Shown here one piece after another: positions 1 through 12,198 of a stretch of DNA of 64,000 nucleotides (position 1 is the stretch's first letter; each line of letters opens with the position of its first letter). The notes under the pieces were generated by a model that saw only the letters and a list, made by a program, of their open reading frames with translations, was not told the origin of the DNA and searched no databases. Where the stretch lies: positions 1-64,000 of the forward strand of contig JAWZYV010012265.1 of NCBI GenBank assembly GCA_038373885.1. Direction: 5' to 3'. A program made the translations under genes and the position numbers. The stretch comes from Cheiracanthium punctorium. Lineage: Eukaryota > Arthropoda > Arachnida > Araneae > Cheiracanthiidae.

Positions 1-223
1 GCACATCGTGGATTATGTAACCTCTGCTCCCCTGCTCCGCTGCTCCGCCGGGATTGGGGTGGCGCAGTACTGTCAATCTCTCACTACTTAGATGATTTGA
101 AACAGCAAATGAGTGGGTGTGGGTGAGTTGGTCACTGAGTTGGTGCAGCAACGAATCTTTACTGATTCAGTGTTTCGCTCTGTTTCGGTGATTGTATGCG
201 ATCGTTGAGATTCGTTAGTTTTT

Positions 224-400
224 CGAATCTTCTATCGACTCAGAGTCGAAAGGAGTCAAAAACAGTTGAAAGGATGTTTCATTTAATTGGAGGTTTTTTT
301 TCGAATCTTCTATCGACTCAGAGTCGAAAGGAGTCGAAAAGAGTTGAAAGGATGTTTCATTTAATTGAAGTTTTTTTTTTTTCGAATCTTTGGTGTTTCA
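224..400. repeat. Short tandem repeat, about 80 bp period
   Basis: The motif CGAATCTTCTATCGACTCAG starts at 224 and recurs at 302, and a third unit begins at 383 but diverges after CGAATCTT. Spacing is 78 and 81 bases; length differences lie in the T run that separates units. The motif contains the small palindrome GACTCAGAGTC. An open frame runs through the repeat, but its protein is just the repeated unit, so I do not treat it as a gene. Confidence 0.85.
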
Positions 401-801
401 TTTCTTGGTTGGTGGTCGGATTTAAAGTTTCATCTGTCTGTGGGTGTGGAGTGGGTCGAACATCGTTTGCTTTTGGCGGGGGGCATAGGCGTTACTTCCT
501 AAGGGCAAGAGGGGTCAATCCCCCCCCGAAAAAAAAAATTAAGAAAATTCAAGTATCAGAGCTATTTATAATAACGATATTTTCTACAATCGGAAACATT
601 TTGTCACCCCATCCAAATATTACATGCCAATTAACGCCAATGCTCGTGGAAGAGCGGGGGGTGTCTCAAAGTTGTTTAAACCTTTTTCCCTCGGGGTGCT
701 CCCTCCTTCCAACTTGTCTGGCTGGTTTAATATTTGTTTAAAATGTTTTTTGAAACATTCCTTTTCTACTTTTAACTTCAATATATGTCCCCCTGCCCCC
801 A

Positions 802-806
<5 letters not shown>

Positions 807-854
<48 letters not shown>
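807..854. repeat. Poly-A tract of 48 bases
   Basis: An uninterrupted run of 48 A follows a C-rich stretch. It could be the tail of a retrotransposed copy or simple homopolymer expansion. I cannot identify an element body with a matching target duplication. Poly-Lys and poly-Phe open frames across it are artefacts. Confidence 0.9.
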
Positions 855-855
<1 letters not shown>

Positions 856-1120
856 GGAACATTAAGTTTACATGGTGGCGGATTTTCATGTGAAGGGAAA
901 TAGAATGAAATAAAGTTAGCATTGTGCTTGTCACTTTTAATGAAGGATACAGGGGCGGTATTAAGCGCTCTCACAAAAGGACTTTGTAGTAAGCAAAATA
1001 ACATTTCGCTTTATTGCTGCAGATTTCGTTTAAGATATTTTTTTTTACCTTGTTTGTCGTTTAAGGGGAATTATTTTATTTTCTTTCGTAATTCAGAGAA
1101 ATACAAAATAGGGTCTAAAG

Positions 1121-1168
1121 CAGTGGCGTAGTTAGTGTTATTGACAGTGGCGTAGCCAGGATTTTATT
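1121..1168 (+). mobile_element. Two orphan hAT-type terminal sequences
   Basis: CAGTGGCGTAG occurs at 1121 and again at 1145, the second time followed by CCAGG. These are close to the terminal inverted repeat CAGTGGCGTACCCAG that bounds the hAT relic at 26919-29124. No matching right-hand end is seen nearby, so they are best read as truncated ends of non-autonomous hAT copies. Confidence 0.5.
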
Positions 1169-1389
1169 TCAGGGTGGGCTGGGTATCAAATTTAAAGATA
1201 AAGTTCAATTGTAAGCTAAGTAAAGGGTCCCATTTTTTTTTGGGGGGGGGCAGCCGCCCCTCAGTAGGACTGGGCCAAAAATCGATAAATATCGACATAT
1301 CGGTTTTATTTCAACATCAAATATCCGATATTCCCATTTTCATTTCATTGAAATCTCGAATTCGATAAAGGTCAAAAATACAGGCCGGC

Positions 1390-1556
1390 CAGGGGCGTAG
1401 CCAGAAATTTTTCATGGGGGGGGGTTATGACTACTGCAACTCATATATATGTATACGTGTGTATGATAATGTAGTGAAGAATATACATTTTGTATGGCAA
1501 AAAATTCCTCATGGGGGGTTATGACCCCCCTAACCCCCCCCTTGGCTACGTCTCTG
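1390..1556. mobile_element. 167-bp hAT-type MITE with perfect 8-bp TSD
   Basis: The left end reads CAGGGGCGTAGCC and the right end, reverse-complemented, CAGAGACGTAGCC; both continue into G-rich sequence ending in GTTATGAC. The element is flanked on both sides by AGGCCGGC (1382-1389 and 1557-1564), an exact 8-bp target duplication as hAT transposases make. The interior is AT-rich and has no coding potential, so it depended on a transposase supplied elsewhere. Confidence 0.85.
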
Positions 1557-1660
1557 AGGCCGGCGATAAGAAAATCCTGAGATCAATACCAGCTTGTGAT
1601 GCTTTTGCTACTGCTTTCTCTCCGTTGATGACGATGCCGGATCGCGGAAAAAAAAGCTCC

Positions 1661-2182
1661 ATGGTTTATTAGTCTAATTACCATAATTAATTAACGTATA
1701 TCTCGGAACCTATCCACCGGAGCGCGTTTTTATTGATTCTCGACCCCCCCTAGACTCAACACCCCACCGATACTTAAAATTTCGAATGCTTTGACACCAA
1801 ACTTAACCCTTTAATCTTACAGGCCCAGGGGGTCATACGAAGCTCCCCTATATTTTCAATTTGGGCATTTTAAACACTAGCCTCCTCCGGCGGCATCTCC
1901 AAAGTCTGGAAACCATCCCAGAGCCAATTTCTACATGTTTGCAGTCCTTTTAAGCCTCAATCATGGTTAATTAGTCTAATTACCATAATTAATTAACGTA
2001 TATCTCGGAAACTATCCAACGGAGCGCGTTTTTATTGATTCTCGACCCCCCCCCCTTAGGAACCCCGATCGATACATAAAATTTCGAATACTTTGACACC
2101 AAACTTAACCTTTTAATCTTACAGGCCCAGGGGGTCATACGAAGCTCCCCTGTATTTTCATTTCGGGCAGTTTAAACACTAG
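1661..2182. repeat. Two direct repeats of 220 bp, period 302 bp
   Basis: Sequence at 1661-1880 is repeated at 1963-2182 with a few substitutions and a longer C run. Both copies start ATGGTT(T/A)ATTAGTCTAATT and end TTTAAACACTAG. An unrelated 82-bp spacer separates them. The arrangement suggests two units of a longer tandem array or the repeated part of one element. There is no coding signal. Confidence 0.85.
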
Positions 2183-2319
2183 TTTTACTTGAGCAAGGAG
2201 AGAGTGATGCTAACTGCCCGAGAACTCAGCGGAGAAGAAACCCGATGAATGGGTGAAGGGTGCTTAATAAGCACGGCTTTCGGCGCAGAGAGAGGGAAAA
2301 TTTCTTTAGTTGTTTTATT

Positions 2320-2412
2320 GATTCAAGATTCGAATCACTGATTCGAATCATCAAAGTAGTGAGTGAGTCGAGATTCGAATCAGTAAAATGAGTCGAACCG
2401 CCCATCTCTATA
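2320..2412. repeat. GATTCGAATC palindrome cluster next to a possible hAT end
   Basis: The 10-bp palindrome GATTCGAATC, or its core, occurs three times between 2327 and 2382. It is followed by GGTTCGACTCAT on the opposite strand and by CCCATCTCTA at about 2402-2411. Read on the minus strand, TAGAGATGGGCGGTTCGACT resembles hAT terminal sequences. No partner end is visible; it might lie upstream of position 1. Confidence 0.4.
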
Positions 2413-3584
2413 TTATAGGCTAAAATTCATGCATGTAGCGCAAATAGTTCCTTTACAGGAACACTCAAATTATTTCTAATACATATAGTTGGTTTTTAGC
2501 ATAGATGTTGTAATTATAAAAATGTTAAAGAAAAGTAAAATACTCACAGTTTATCTAAAACTGAATATTGCAAAGCTTCAGCTGTTTAGTAATAAAATAC
2601 AGAACAAACCGCTTCTTAGAAATTGTATTTGCGCTCAAAATGTAATTAAAAAACTATGGGCCAGCATAGAAATTTTTCTAAGGGGAGAATTAAGAAAACT
2701 GTTTAATGGTAGGAGGCAAATTTAAACTTGTAACAATTTTACTTCTGATGTTGCTTTGTGATACAATTTTGTTTACATCACAAGTAAATATGCAAAAAAT
2801 CTCAGGGGAGGTCACCCATGAAAACAATATTATTTCAATATGTAATTAATGAAAATGGGGGGAGGGGGGGATCTTGGTCGTTATTTGACGCTGTCCGTTG
2901 TACAACAAAGATACATATACTAATCGTTAATGAATCACGTACGCTTTAATTTGCTGCACTTTATTTGAGTACACTTAACTTTTATATATACTAATAATTG
3001 TTGTTGGATGAACGATAGCCGAATAAAAAGAAAGTGTGCCTTTTGTTCAATAGCTGTACATTAGTTTGTTTCAAAGTAGTTTCTAAAAAAAAAAATTTCA
3101 TGTCACATTGTTTAAAAAAAGAGCATTTGAGCAGAAAAAATAAGTAGAAATATGTTATTAAAACAATATTTATACTCAGGATTATATAATCCTTATAAAA
3201 GAAATTAAAATCTGTGTGTTTGTTTGTATGAATCGATACAGATCCACACCGTTTGACCAATCAGCTTGAAACTTTGCAGAAGCAAGTAAAAAGATGCAGG
3301 GCAAACTGTGGTCTGCTTTAAAAATCTGAAAACCCACCCGTTCTCCAATTTTTAGGGATTTTTCGGTATTTTCAGCTTTTTTGAGTATCGATAAAAAAAT
3401 GTAAATCATTTAAGTAACACAAACTTTTGTATCATAAGTGAAATGGCGTCATTTTGATGCCACGTTAGCTTTCAAAGGAAAATTGTGATTCCAGATCGTT
3501 GAAAATAGTTTCTCTACATCACCAAGTTTATCTTTTTTTCACGCATAAAATGATTGACTCTACATGAAGCATTGATATAAGAGG
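2413..3584. other. Non-coding AT-rich stretch
   Basis: No gene recognised. Open frames here are short and of skewed composition. Positions 3200-3420 have a less AT-rich, repeat-like texture that I suspect is a dispersed repeat, but I cannot classify it or find its ends. Confidence 0.5.
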
Positions 3585-3776
3585 GACTGTTCCCAGCAAA
3601 GTGAAACCATTCGAATGAGAAAAATTTCCGCAAACACACGCCTAGAAAGATTCTTTCAACAAGCATTCAATTCCAATGACCAGAATAAGTGTTTTGAAAA
3701 TATGTGGAATTTCTTCATGAGTGCGTTTGTGGGAATTTTTCCCATCGAAATGATTCTGATTTGCTAGGAATAGCCG
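3585..3776. mobile_element. MITE with about 55-bp imperfect terminal inverted repeats
   Basis: The left arm begins GACTGTTCCCAGCAAA near 3585. The reverse complement of the right arm begins GGCTATTCCTAGCAAA at about 3776. Similarity continues through a shared block resembling CATTCGAATGAGAAAAATT, then CCGCAAACAC. About 190 bp in total, with no coding capacity. I could not define a clear target duplication. Confidence 0.6.
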
Positions 3777-6700
3777 CAAGGATTTAATGTACTGAGAATT
3801 TCAATATTTTAATTGTTATAGGTGGACAACAGTTGAATTCTTGGCTTGGAAACGAAATTTGGTATTTTGATAAAAGTGTGATTATGATGAAAGAAAATAA
3901 CATTTGGTATTGTGATATAAATTATAACTCAAACAACGTTGAAAATTCATAAAATTTTAAATAGATTTTTCAAAAATACGGTAAATTTTGATGACGTCAA
4001 ATGCTTGCAAAGATTTGCAATTAAGTTACGAATTTTAAAAATAGGAAACTTGTTGTGATAGTGTGGACTAAAGCACAATAGGCCGTGTTAATAAATATTT
4101 CGTGTTTATTAAATTAAAAATGTTTGTTATATTCAACATATTTCGACAGGCCCCTTACAACTAACTAAAAGATGAGTAATCCTACCTTTATATACATCTC
4201 GCTGCAGACTTCAAGCTATGATTCTACCTAATCTTTTCCTCCTGTTTAATTGTGAAGTTTAAAAAACAAGTGTTGCAACCAACCTGTTGTTTCTGTGGTA
4301 ACTACGAAGTTGAAGGTAAAAAATAATGAATTACACCATGGATTAAAGTAGAACGATGTACGTCAGTTTTAGAAAAATTTCAATAAGTCACAGATTCTTT
4401 CTACAGTACCATATATCACCGCATCTGACAGGGGGGAGGGGGGTCGCATAGTGTGGATATGCAGATCTGGGCAATTCGGAAGATTTGTTGCCACATACGC
4501 CAAGGAAATGAAATGAAAAATAAATAAAATTACCAGTTAACTCACTTCCATACGTCATCAGACTTTTCAAAATTGTCTTTCGTAGAGCATCAACTAATAG
4601 CATATTAGCTGCTTAGTTTAAAATAATAGTTATAAAGAGAAAGAGAGGGCTTAAAGTAGCATGTGTGTCTGCAATGCTTTTAAATATACCACAGAAAAAC
4701 ACAGAAAATTGCACTAGGTAATAGCAGAGTACCATGAAATGATAAATCTTTTTCTTCATTTATTTCCGCTATTACATAATCTGCTGTTCCATTCCGAATC
4801 AAAAATTCAAAGCATGAAATTTCTCTAACAGTAGTGGCCACTTCCACTTGAGTTAATGATTCCTTTAATAATTAACTCGAGCTGTGCGCAGGAGACAAAA
4901 CGGAGGGGAGGGGCAAGAGACAAATGTCTCCGAACTTAGTGAAAGTTCTAAACGATTGTGGGGGAATGATTAACCCTGTCTGAGATTAGCTCTAGAAATG
5001 TGTTAACTGATTCATTTTCCCTCCTAACCATCGATAGAAGTATATTTTAAATTGAGTAGATTTAATTAAATAACAAAATATAATAATTAATTCCAAAATG
5101 TAATAAGATTATTATTAATAGAACGTCTTTTGAGTTAAACAAACACAAATAGTTTTTAAAACTGTATAGTTCGTAGATTTCTGATTTAAAAAAAAAAGAC
5201 ATTTAGCATACCAAACACATGATTTGAGATAAATAATATAAATTATAAAAATAATATTTAATAATGATTGCCTTATTTGTGCAGACGCTATCGTCTAGAA
5301 AATAAAATTAAATAGGGCAGACACTCTATCAAAAAAGTAGAAATGTGGAAATAAATTTTTGCAAAAGTCGAATTGAGAGTCGAAGAGAAATTAAATGGAT
5401 CAAAGATGCACGTATTGCATAAAATAAAACTGATCTTTTATAATAATAGATTATTTATATTGAGCTATGACTTGTTTTTATAAAATGATTTGTCAAAAAA
5501 TTAGGACACTGACAAATTACAATAAGATATAACTTAGCTAAAAATATAATAATTAAACCAGGAAGGAGCTAGGGGAGTGGATATCTGAATATATCCCGCC
5601 ACGAAATTTTTGGATTAGTTAGTATAAGATTTATGTCGAACAGAAATTTCGTTTATTTAATCTCGATTTATTTCATATTCCCCTCAAAAAAAAGCAAATA
5701 AATAAATAGAAATTTTCTTGGTCATGCTCTTGAAATAGACAAAAAATTATGTGACTTTCTTCCCATTAGAAAATACTGCCTCAAAGACTCAATATGTCGT
5801 GGAATCTATATGTTTACAATTTTCCTATAGGCATAAATTAACCGAGATTATATTTAGCACTTCGAGCAATTAATTCATCTGTGTTTTTCATATTGTTTAT
5901 CTCTATTAAAACTCATTTAACGAATGACGTCCAAATACTCTCTACTATTTTGCTCAAGATTTCTTAGACAGCATGTCAAATCACGGACATTTTCCCTTTT
6001 AAGCTACATTTTGACGCATGCCGTATGGATTGAATCGCGTTTCTTGCTTAAATATACAGTATTCTCCACTCGCAAAAGAATAAGGGAACAAATAGCGGTA
6101 ATAGAAGAGGCTAAATGCGTTTTTAGAAATGCCAGACATATTCTTCCCGAATCCAACAGCAAATTTTACCATTAAACCTAGAGATTTTCTCTTGAATCTT
6201 GAGTTCAGTTTTGCTTCTCATTGAATCCCAAAAACGGTCGCGCATCTACGGAAAGATGTTTCTTTAATAACTAAGCAAGAGTGTTCTTGTTATCCCTGTT
6301 TTCGTTTTTTTTCCGGAGAATAGGAATACACTAGAGAGTGGCTCGGCGTTCAAAACCCGTTGAAAAATTGAGAAAAGGATGAACCACCTTACTTGTGGCT
6401 GTAAAATGAAGAGAGAGACCAGACTTGTGCCATATCGCTATATTTGGCGAGTGGTAGGTGTAAATACAAGATAAATTTGCTGTCAAGTATTACAAACCCT
6501 CTTGGCGAAAAGAAATTATCGCCGAGATTTAGGGGATATGGATACATTGAAATTTTTTTCATTTATGAAAAGTATACACGCTTAAACCCAAAAAGCGAAA
6601 AAAACGATACATTGCTCAGCGATCCGTTTCTATGGAAACCAGCCGGTGTTTCCGCGAAAGTACTCTTTAAGTAGTCTTTTTTCTGAGGACCCCTCCCCTC

Positions 6701-8616
6701 GCTTCCGATTTTTTTCCGAGAATTTCCCTCCTCGCTTACTGTTATAATTCGCTCCGCTCTTGTGATCGAAAAACGCTCCTGAAGGAGAAGCTCACTTTTG
6801 AAAACTGGCCCAAAAATCGCTCCGACTGATCGAATTTCGCTCGTTTGGTTTAAGCGTGTATTTTAAAAACATGAACATAAAACACGCACCTGTGAAAAAA
6901 TATTCCAGAAACTTTCACAAACGATGATTTGCATTCATATGCAAAGCAGCTATGTACCATTTTTAAAAATACAAGGATGAAAACGGAAATTATTGCTCTG
7001 GCCGCAAATGCTTAATAGAGAATTACTGGGAGTTGGATGCGCAAGAATTATGCAAGTGTGATCTTGCCACTAGTCAGTTGATGAAACAAGTGCTTCAAAA
7101 GTTTGGGTTGCCAAAGCGCTTTTCTGCTTATATCTGCCCTATGGTTTCTTCTTGTCTCACGCGGAAATAGGTAGTTTCCCCTGTCACGAAATTCCAGACC
7201 TGTTAATGCCAATGGTGACAGTAAAATTACGTCTACCATCCTACAGTCGTAAAAGTACATCCAAAAGCAAAATCTCCATTTTAGTATGTAGGCACTGGAT
7301 CACTATCTCCAGGACCAGCGACCTGATTTGGCGATGCTGAATTTTTATTACGTATCCATTTGAACACATGCAAAATGTACACAATATAAATTCTTGATCC
7401 AAGTATTTTTAATACATTATATTAGTCTTATTTTATTTCTAAAAATAAATGTAAAAGTATTTTTAAAAAGGGAAAATATTATAATTTTTTTTTACCTCTG
7501 GAATTTACATAAAAATCAAATTCGATTAATCGACCACCATGTGAATTTTAAAACTGTAAGAAGAATATACATATCTACTTATATAATGCGCTAACGCACG
7601 CGGTACCAATATCGACGATATTTTCACGTTGCGAACGGCAACAGCTAGATGTAAACATTAGTGCAATAACAAAAACGCATGTGCGAAAATCCAAATTAAC
7701 AGTTCAATGACGTCAACTGGAGCAAGCATATATATCGCGCAGCAGATAGATTGCAAAATAACATTAATGGATGCACAAAAATGCAAGATCTTTTGGACTT
7801 TTTTAAAATGTCGAATTTATCGTACTTGGAGCATTAATCACCCATCTAAAACATGTCACCATGCATTGGGCTAAATTGCATTTTAGCCATTTGCTGTTTT
7901 GACATCAGCTTTTATGATGACACCCAAAATATGTAGCAACCCTAACAGAAATAAATTTAATGACAAATACTGTTTAAACAAAGAAACATGATTTTCATTG
8001 AAATGAATATGAGACGGCGAAGGTGGCCGCTTTGGCAGCTAGTACAGTTGATTACTTTATAATTTAATTATTTTTTTTGTTTTATTCACTAACGTTTTTT
8101 CAGTTGCGTGAGTTCTTGAATTGAGAAGGGAATAAATTTAACCCTACAAAGCACCCGATACCAAATGTGGAACAACCACTTTAATTATTATTCCACGTCT
8201 ATAAAATGCTAGCATAGACATATGTGGCTTTTCAAAGTAATTATACATAGATAGAAAATATATAAATCAGGCCATTGCGTGTATGTGTCATTATTGTTCC
8301 CATTACTGCCAAAAGTGATTGAAAATTAAACCGTAATCTTTGCGTATGCCATTTGTTTACTTTGGAAAATTAACAAAAAATTGTAAGCAAAGTGTTTTGA
8401 CCCGGAAAAAATCATTGTGCGTGATAATTTGTCATACTAAGAAATAATTTGTATACTGAAATTTGAAAATAAATGTCAAAAAAGTATAGTTTAGCCTCAG
8501 TGTACCACATATAGAACTGAAATAAAAAAGTCATTTTCTAGTTAATAATAATACATGTATTGATGTAATGTGAAAGTAAATATATTTATTGATTTAAGTA
8601 CGAAGCGTATTCGGAA
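3777..8616. other. Long non-coding stretch without recognisable features
   Basis: I see no gene, SINE or paired terminal repeats. The ORFs are below 90 codons and give no recognisable domain. Local G/C-richer patches (4420-4500, 6640-6850, 7060-7340) stand out from the AT-rich background but could not be assigned. Decayed elements are likely but not demonstrable by eye. Confidence 0.5.
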
Positions 8617-9122
8617 CAGGGTTGGTATTTTGTCCACTTTTTTGTAAAAAGTCCGGGACGCTGGACGAAATTGGACGAAATAAAAATAATTGAATTAAGA
8701 GTATTTTTATGGTGTGTGATCTGTTATCATGCAAGCAAAACTGTGTTCCAACATTTTAACAAAAATATTAATACAACCTTTTAAGAAAAATAAGAATATA
8801 CTTTTTAATTATTCATTAAAAGTCAGCACATATGAATCATATATAACCCAATAAATTCACAAAGAAAGGATAAACTCCACAGTAAAGCAATTAATTTTAT
8901 GAAATACTTTTCTAAAAAATTAAACTTAATAAAATAATAAATAAATTATCAAATAATTAATTTAATTACATTGTACATCAAAAAAGGAGTTCCTTTTATG
9001 ATATAACATAAACTTAAGCAATTTTATTGAAAAATGGATAACGCCAAAATATTCTCATTGTTCAAATAGCTATGTATACTGATTTTCATAGCCACCGTTT
9101 GAATGGTCAAAAATTTGGCCTG

Positions 9123-9560
9123 CTGCAGCGTCATCTAGTGGCGAGTTAAAATAATAATGCATTGCAGTGCCATCTAGTGGTGAGTAACATCAAAAGTAAC
9201 GCAGTTAGAATATATTCTTCGTTCTCAAATGTGTAAGTATAAAAAATTTTATGCCGTTCGGTCGAACGGTATAGAAGTTGATACGTTGCAGCGCTATTTA
9301 GCGGTAAGTTACAGCAAATGGATAGTGAAAAATATTCTCCGTGTTCTAATATTCGCGTGTACCAAATTTCATCGAAATTGGTTGGACGATATTCGCATAG
9401 CAAACGGCTAAACGGAACAGAATTCGACGTTCTGCTGCGCCACCTAGTGAAAAGTTAGAGGAAAACGGATAGCATAAAAACCTTCTCCATGATAAAAGAC
9501 TTAGGTGAACCAAATTTCATGGTGATCGGTGAAACGGTGCTGGAGTTTTTCAACCTCCTA
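9123..9560 (+). repeat. Diverged CATCTAGTGG repeat units
   Basis: Four related units start near 9123, 9163, 9287 and 9434. Each has a form of GCAGCGCCATCTAGTGG followed by GAGTTA or AAGTTA. The last two also share CAAATGGATAG/AAACGGATAG and then a block of the form ACCAAATTTCAT(C/G)(G/T). The block ends near CCTACACACATACC. The texture resembles the 3' part of a non-LTR element, but no coding sequence is attached; the assignment is tentative. Confidence 0.55.
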
Positions 9561-11685
9561 CACACATACCAACATTCATTTTTATCTATAACCAGTCTTA
9601 TTATACGTATATACCAGTCTCAAGTAAAATCCAGTTTCAAATCTAAGTACCAGTGCCAGCATACGCCATTTTGCAAGAGTTTTTTCAGGGAATCATTCGA
9701 AGCATTGACTTAGCAGCAATCAAAATGGGAAATGGTTCGACCGCCAGGCATTTATTTGAAAAGTGGAATCCCTTAATACAGCCGCATTTTTAGATTATCA
9801 ACTATAACATGTTTTATTCATCGTTACCTCGACGTACTAAATGCGAAGATTTCAATTTTCTGAAATTTGGCGGATTTCCCCCAAGTTAAATCAATGTACT
9901 CAATTGGCGAGAATTCTGAAGCTACATCGCTTGAAATGCCCTAATAACTGCATTATTCTGCACGGATAGTTAAAGTTTAATGCTGTATTCTAAGAAAAAC
10001 CTATACACTTGTTTTCAAAAATGCTATTCTCTTAAGCTCTCAGTAAATTGCGCCCAAAAGCCTAAAACTGTGCAAACCGCTAGAACTCACTCTCTAAAAA
10101 TCGGCCTATCAGCCATTTTTTTTCCCCCGCCAAACTAAAAAAAATTACATATTAGTCTCGGATATCTTCGATCCTCATTGTTTTGCGTATAAAACATTTC
10201 ATTCCTGCTCTCATTTCTTATGCGCACACGATATTATAATTTAAAAAATAACCTAAAAAAATAAACTAAAAAAATCATTATTATTCTTTTATTTTTACTT
10301 TAAGAATTTAAAACATTTTATTCGGCAAAATCGCCACACATGGCAACCAAGATGCTTATTTCACACACTTTTTTCACTACAGGGGTTAATATTACGTAAA
10401 GCTTTCTGCGTGGAGAACATAAAAAATCTCTTAAATTCCGGGAACGGAAATTAAGAGAACCATTCAGGAGGAAAATGTTTTTAAGTGGACTATCATTTAT
10501 TCTATATTATTTTACATATCTGTGTAAAATTTCAGGCTGACAGGTCCATTTTTGTGGAATTGTATACTACCCAAATCAACAAATTGACAAACAGAATTTC
10601 ATTTTTATTTATAAGATAACCTACGCTTGTTTTTAAAAATAACCTCTCATTAAATTGCGCCAAGCGCTAGAATCATAGAAAATCTGACACACTTTCAGAT
10701 TTTTAAATACGCACTAAAGTGCTATATATAAAAAGAGTTATAATCCATGGGTCTTCCCTATTTTCGTTCCTTCTTTCATTAAGTTGGAAAGTGTATCATT
10801 ATTCATGAGTGTGATTAAACAAAATTAAAATTGATATTTCTAACATCCTTTTTTCTGGATGTAATACATTAGATGCAGAAAAGCTGCTCAGAAAAATGCA
10901 CAATTCCAACTGAATGAAAATTTCAAAAACTTATACGCAGGTGTATTCATAACCCAAATAGCAGACGATTAAATTACGATAAATAGCGCCAAGCGTTAGA
11001 ATCCTCCTCAAAATCGCGAGAATGCTGAAGATAGATCGCTTGAAAATATGAAATAATAGAGTTTTATTTTTGTTTTTATAGACTTTAATTTCTATATACT
11101 ATATCAATACAATACTGAGAAAATAGTAAACACTTTCACAATTGTACTTTTAAATTAATTATATTTCTAAAACTTTTATTGGAGATGAAAAATTCCTTCA
11201 TTTAATCATCATTTAAAAACCAGTCATTTGATGCATACTAAAATCAGCTTTCAAATCAGGAGTTCTGCTTCAAGCCTGAATCGCAATCAAAAACTGGAAT
11301 AAATACTAAAACTCTGAATAAAAACTAAAAAAGGAAAATTAACTTAAAATTTCCTTTAATTCATTTTCATTCAAGAAACAGTTCTATGCTACATACTACA
11401 GTCACAGTAAGTTTTTCTCCAAAACTGAATGAGAACATAAACCTGAAGTTCATAGACACAATGAGAATTTAAAACAAGAACAACTAAAAAAAATCTCAAC
11501 CAAAACTAAAAGGTGATCTTCTCTGCCCTTTTCTTAATCATACTGAGTTGCATATGCAGTGCAGTCGCATGCTTCATTTAGTATAGTTAAATGTAGAAAA
11601 AAAATTTATATTCTTCTCTAAATCCTAGTGAGTTTCATCAGTGGTAGAGTCAGATGTTTTAGTACACTTAAAGTGTTGGGCAAAG

Positions 11686-12198
11686 ATGAGTCAAATTCCA
11701 GATAAATGTGGTAGAAAAAAATATCCAGTAAGAAAATTTTCTGAAGAATAAACTAAAAATGTGAAAATTGTTACAGAGCTGCCAAGTCTCCGGCTTTTTC
11801 CAGGAGATTTCCCACCACAATTTTTAGACAGTTTTATTGTAAATGAAATATTTGGACTTATTTTAAGAATAAATATGTAAGTAAAAATTAGTGGTGGAAA
11901 ATCTCCCGAAAAAAGCCGGAGACTTGGCAGCTCTGTTGTTAGAATGTACTGTAAAGAGTGCTCTAGTAGCATTAATGCTAAAGGAAACCATTTTTTAAAA
12001 TGTCCCTAAAGACGAAAGTGTGAACAAGATTCTGATGAAAGTATATCAGATGTATACAGTTTAACAAGCTCCAGCTCTACTCCACCCTCATTGTATTCTA
12101 AGTCTGAACGTACAACAAGACAGCCTTCAATAGCATCATTTATAGTAAAAAATATCAAAATACAAAAACCAGAATTGCCATGTTTTTATAAACTATAA
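11686..12198 (+). pseudogene. hAT transposase N-terminus with BED-type zinc finger, broken
   Basis: Reading from an ATG at 11686, the frame gives a basic segment (GRKKYPVRKFSEE), an in-frame stop, then a MITE insertion. After it comes YCKECSSSINAKGNHFLKCP, which has the Cys-X2-Cys and His-X4-Cys spacing of a BED-type finger, and a Ser/Thr-rich linker. BED fingers bind DNA at the N-terminus of many hAT transposases. Deleting the 162-bp MITE plus its 6-bp duplication restores the frame between NVKIV and RMYC. The frame ends about 230 bp before the element terminus, with no catalytic core, so it is a relic. An origin in a domesticated BED protein is possible but less likely. Confidence 0.65.
11774..11935. 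mobile_element. 162-bp MITE with about 50-bp TIRs and 6-bp TSD
   Basis: The left arm starts CAGAGCTGCCAAGTCTCCGG; the right arm is its near-perfect inverse out to a GGTGGAAA-type block. The flanks TTGTTA (11768-11773) and TTGTTA (11936-11941) are identical. It interrupts the BED-finger frame of the surrounding hAT element, and removing 168 bases repairs that frame, which fixes the boundaries independently. Confidence 0.85.

Noticed and set aside
196..741. 181-codon open frame
   Set aside because: The longest plus-strand frame, but its protein is the translation of the 80-bp tandem repeat and then low-complexity sequence.
620..934. Overlapping open frames with poly-Phe or poly-Lys
   Set aside because: They are produced by the 48-base A run and have no other protein character.
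9123..9560. CRISPR-like array
   Set aside because: Units are diverged and irregularly spaced, and the context is eukaryotic.
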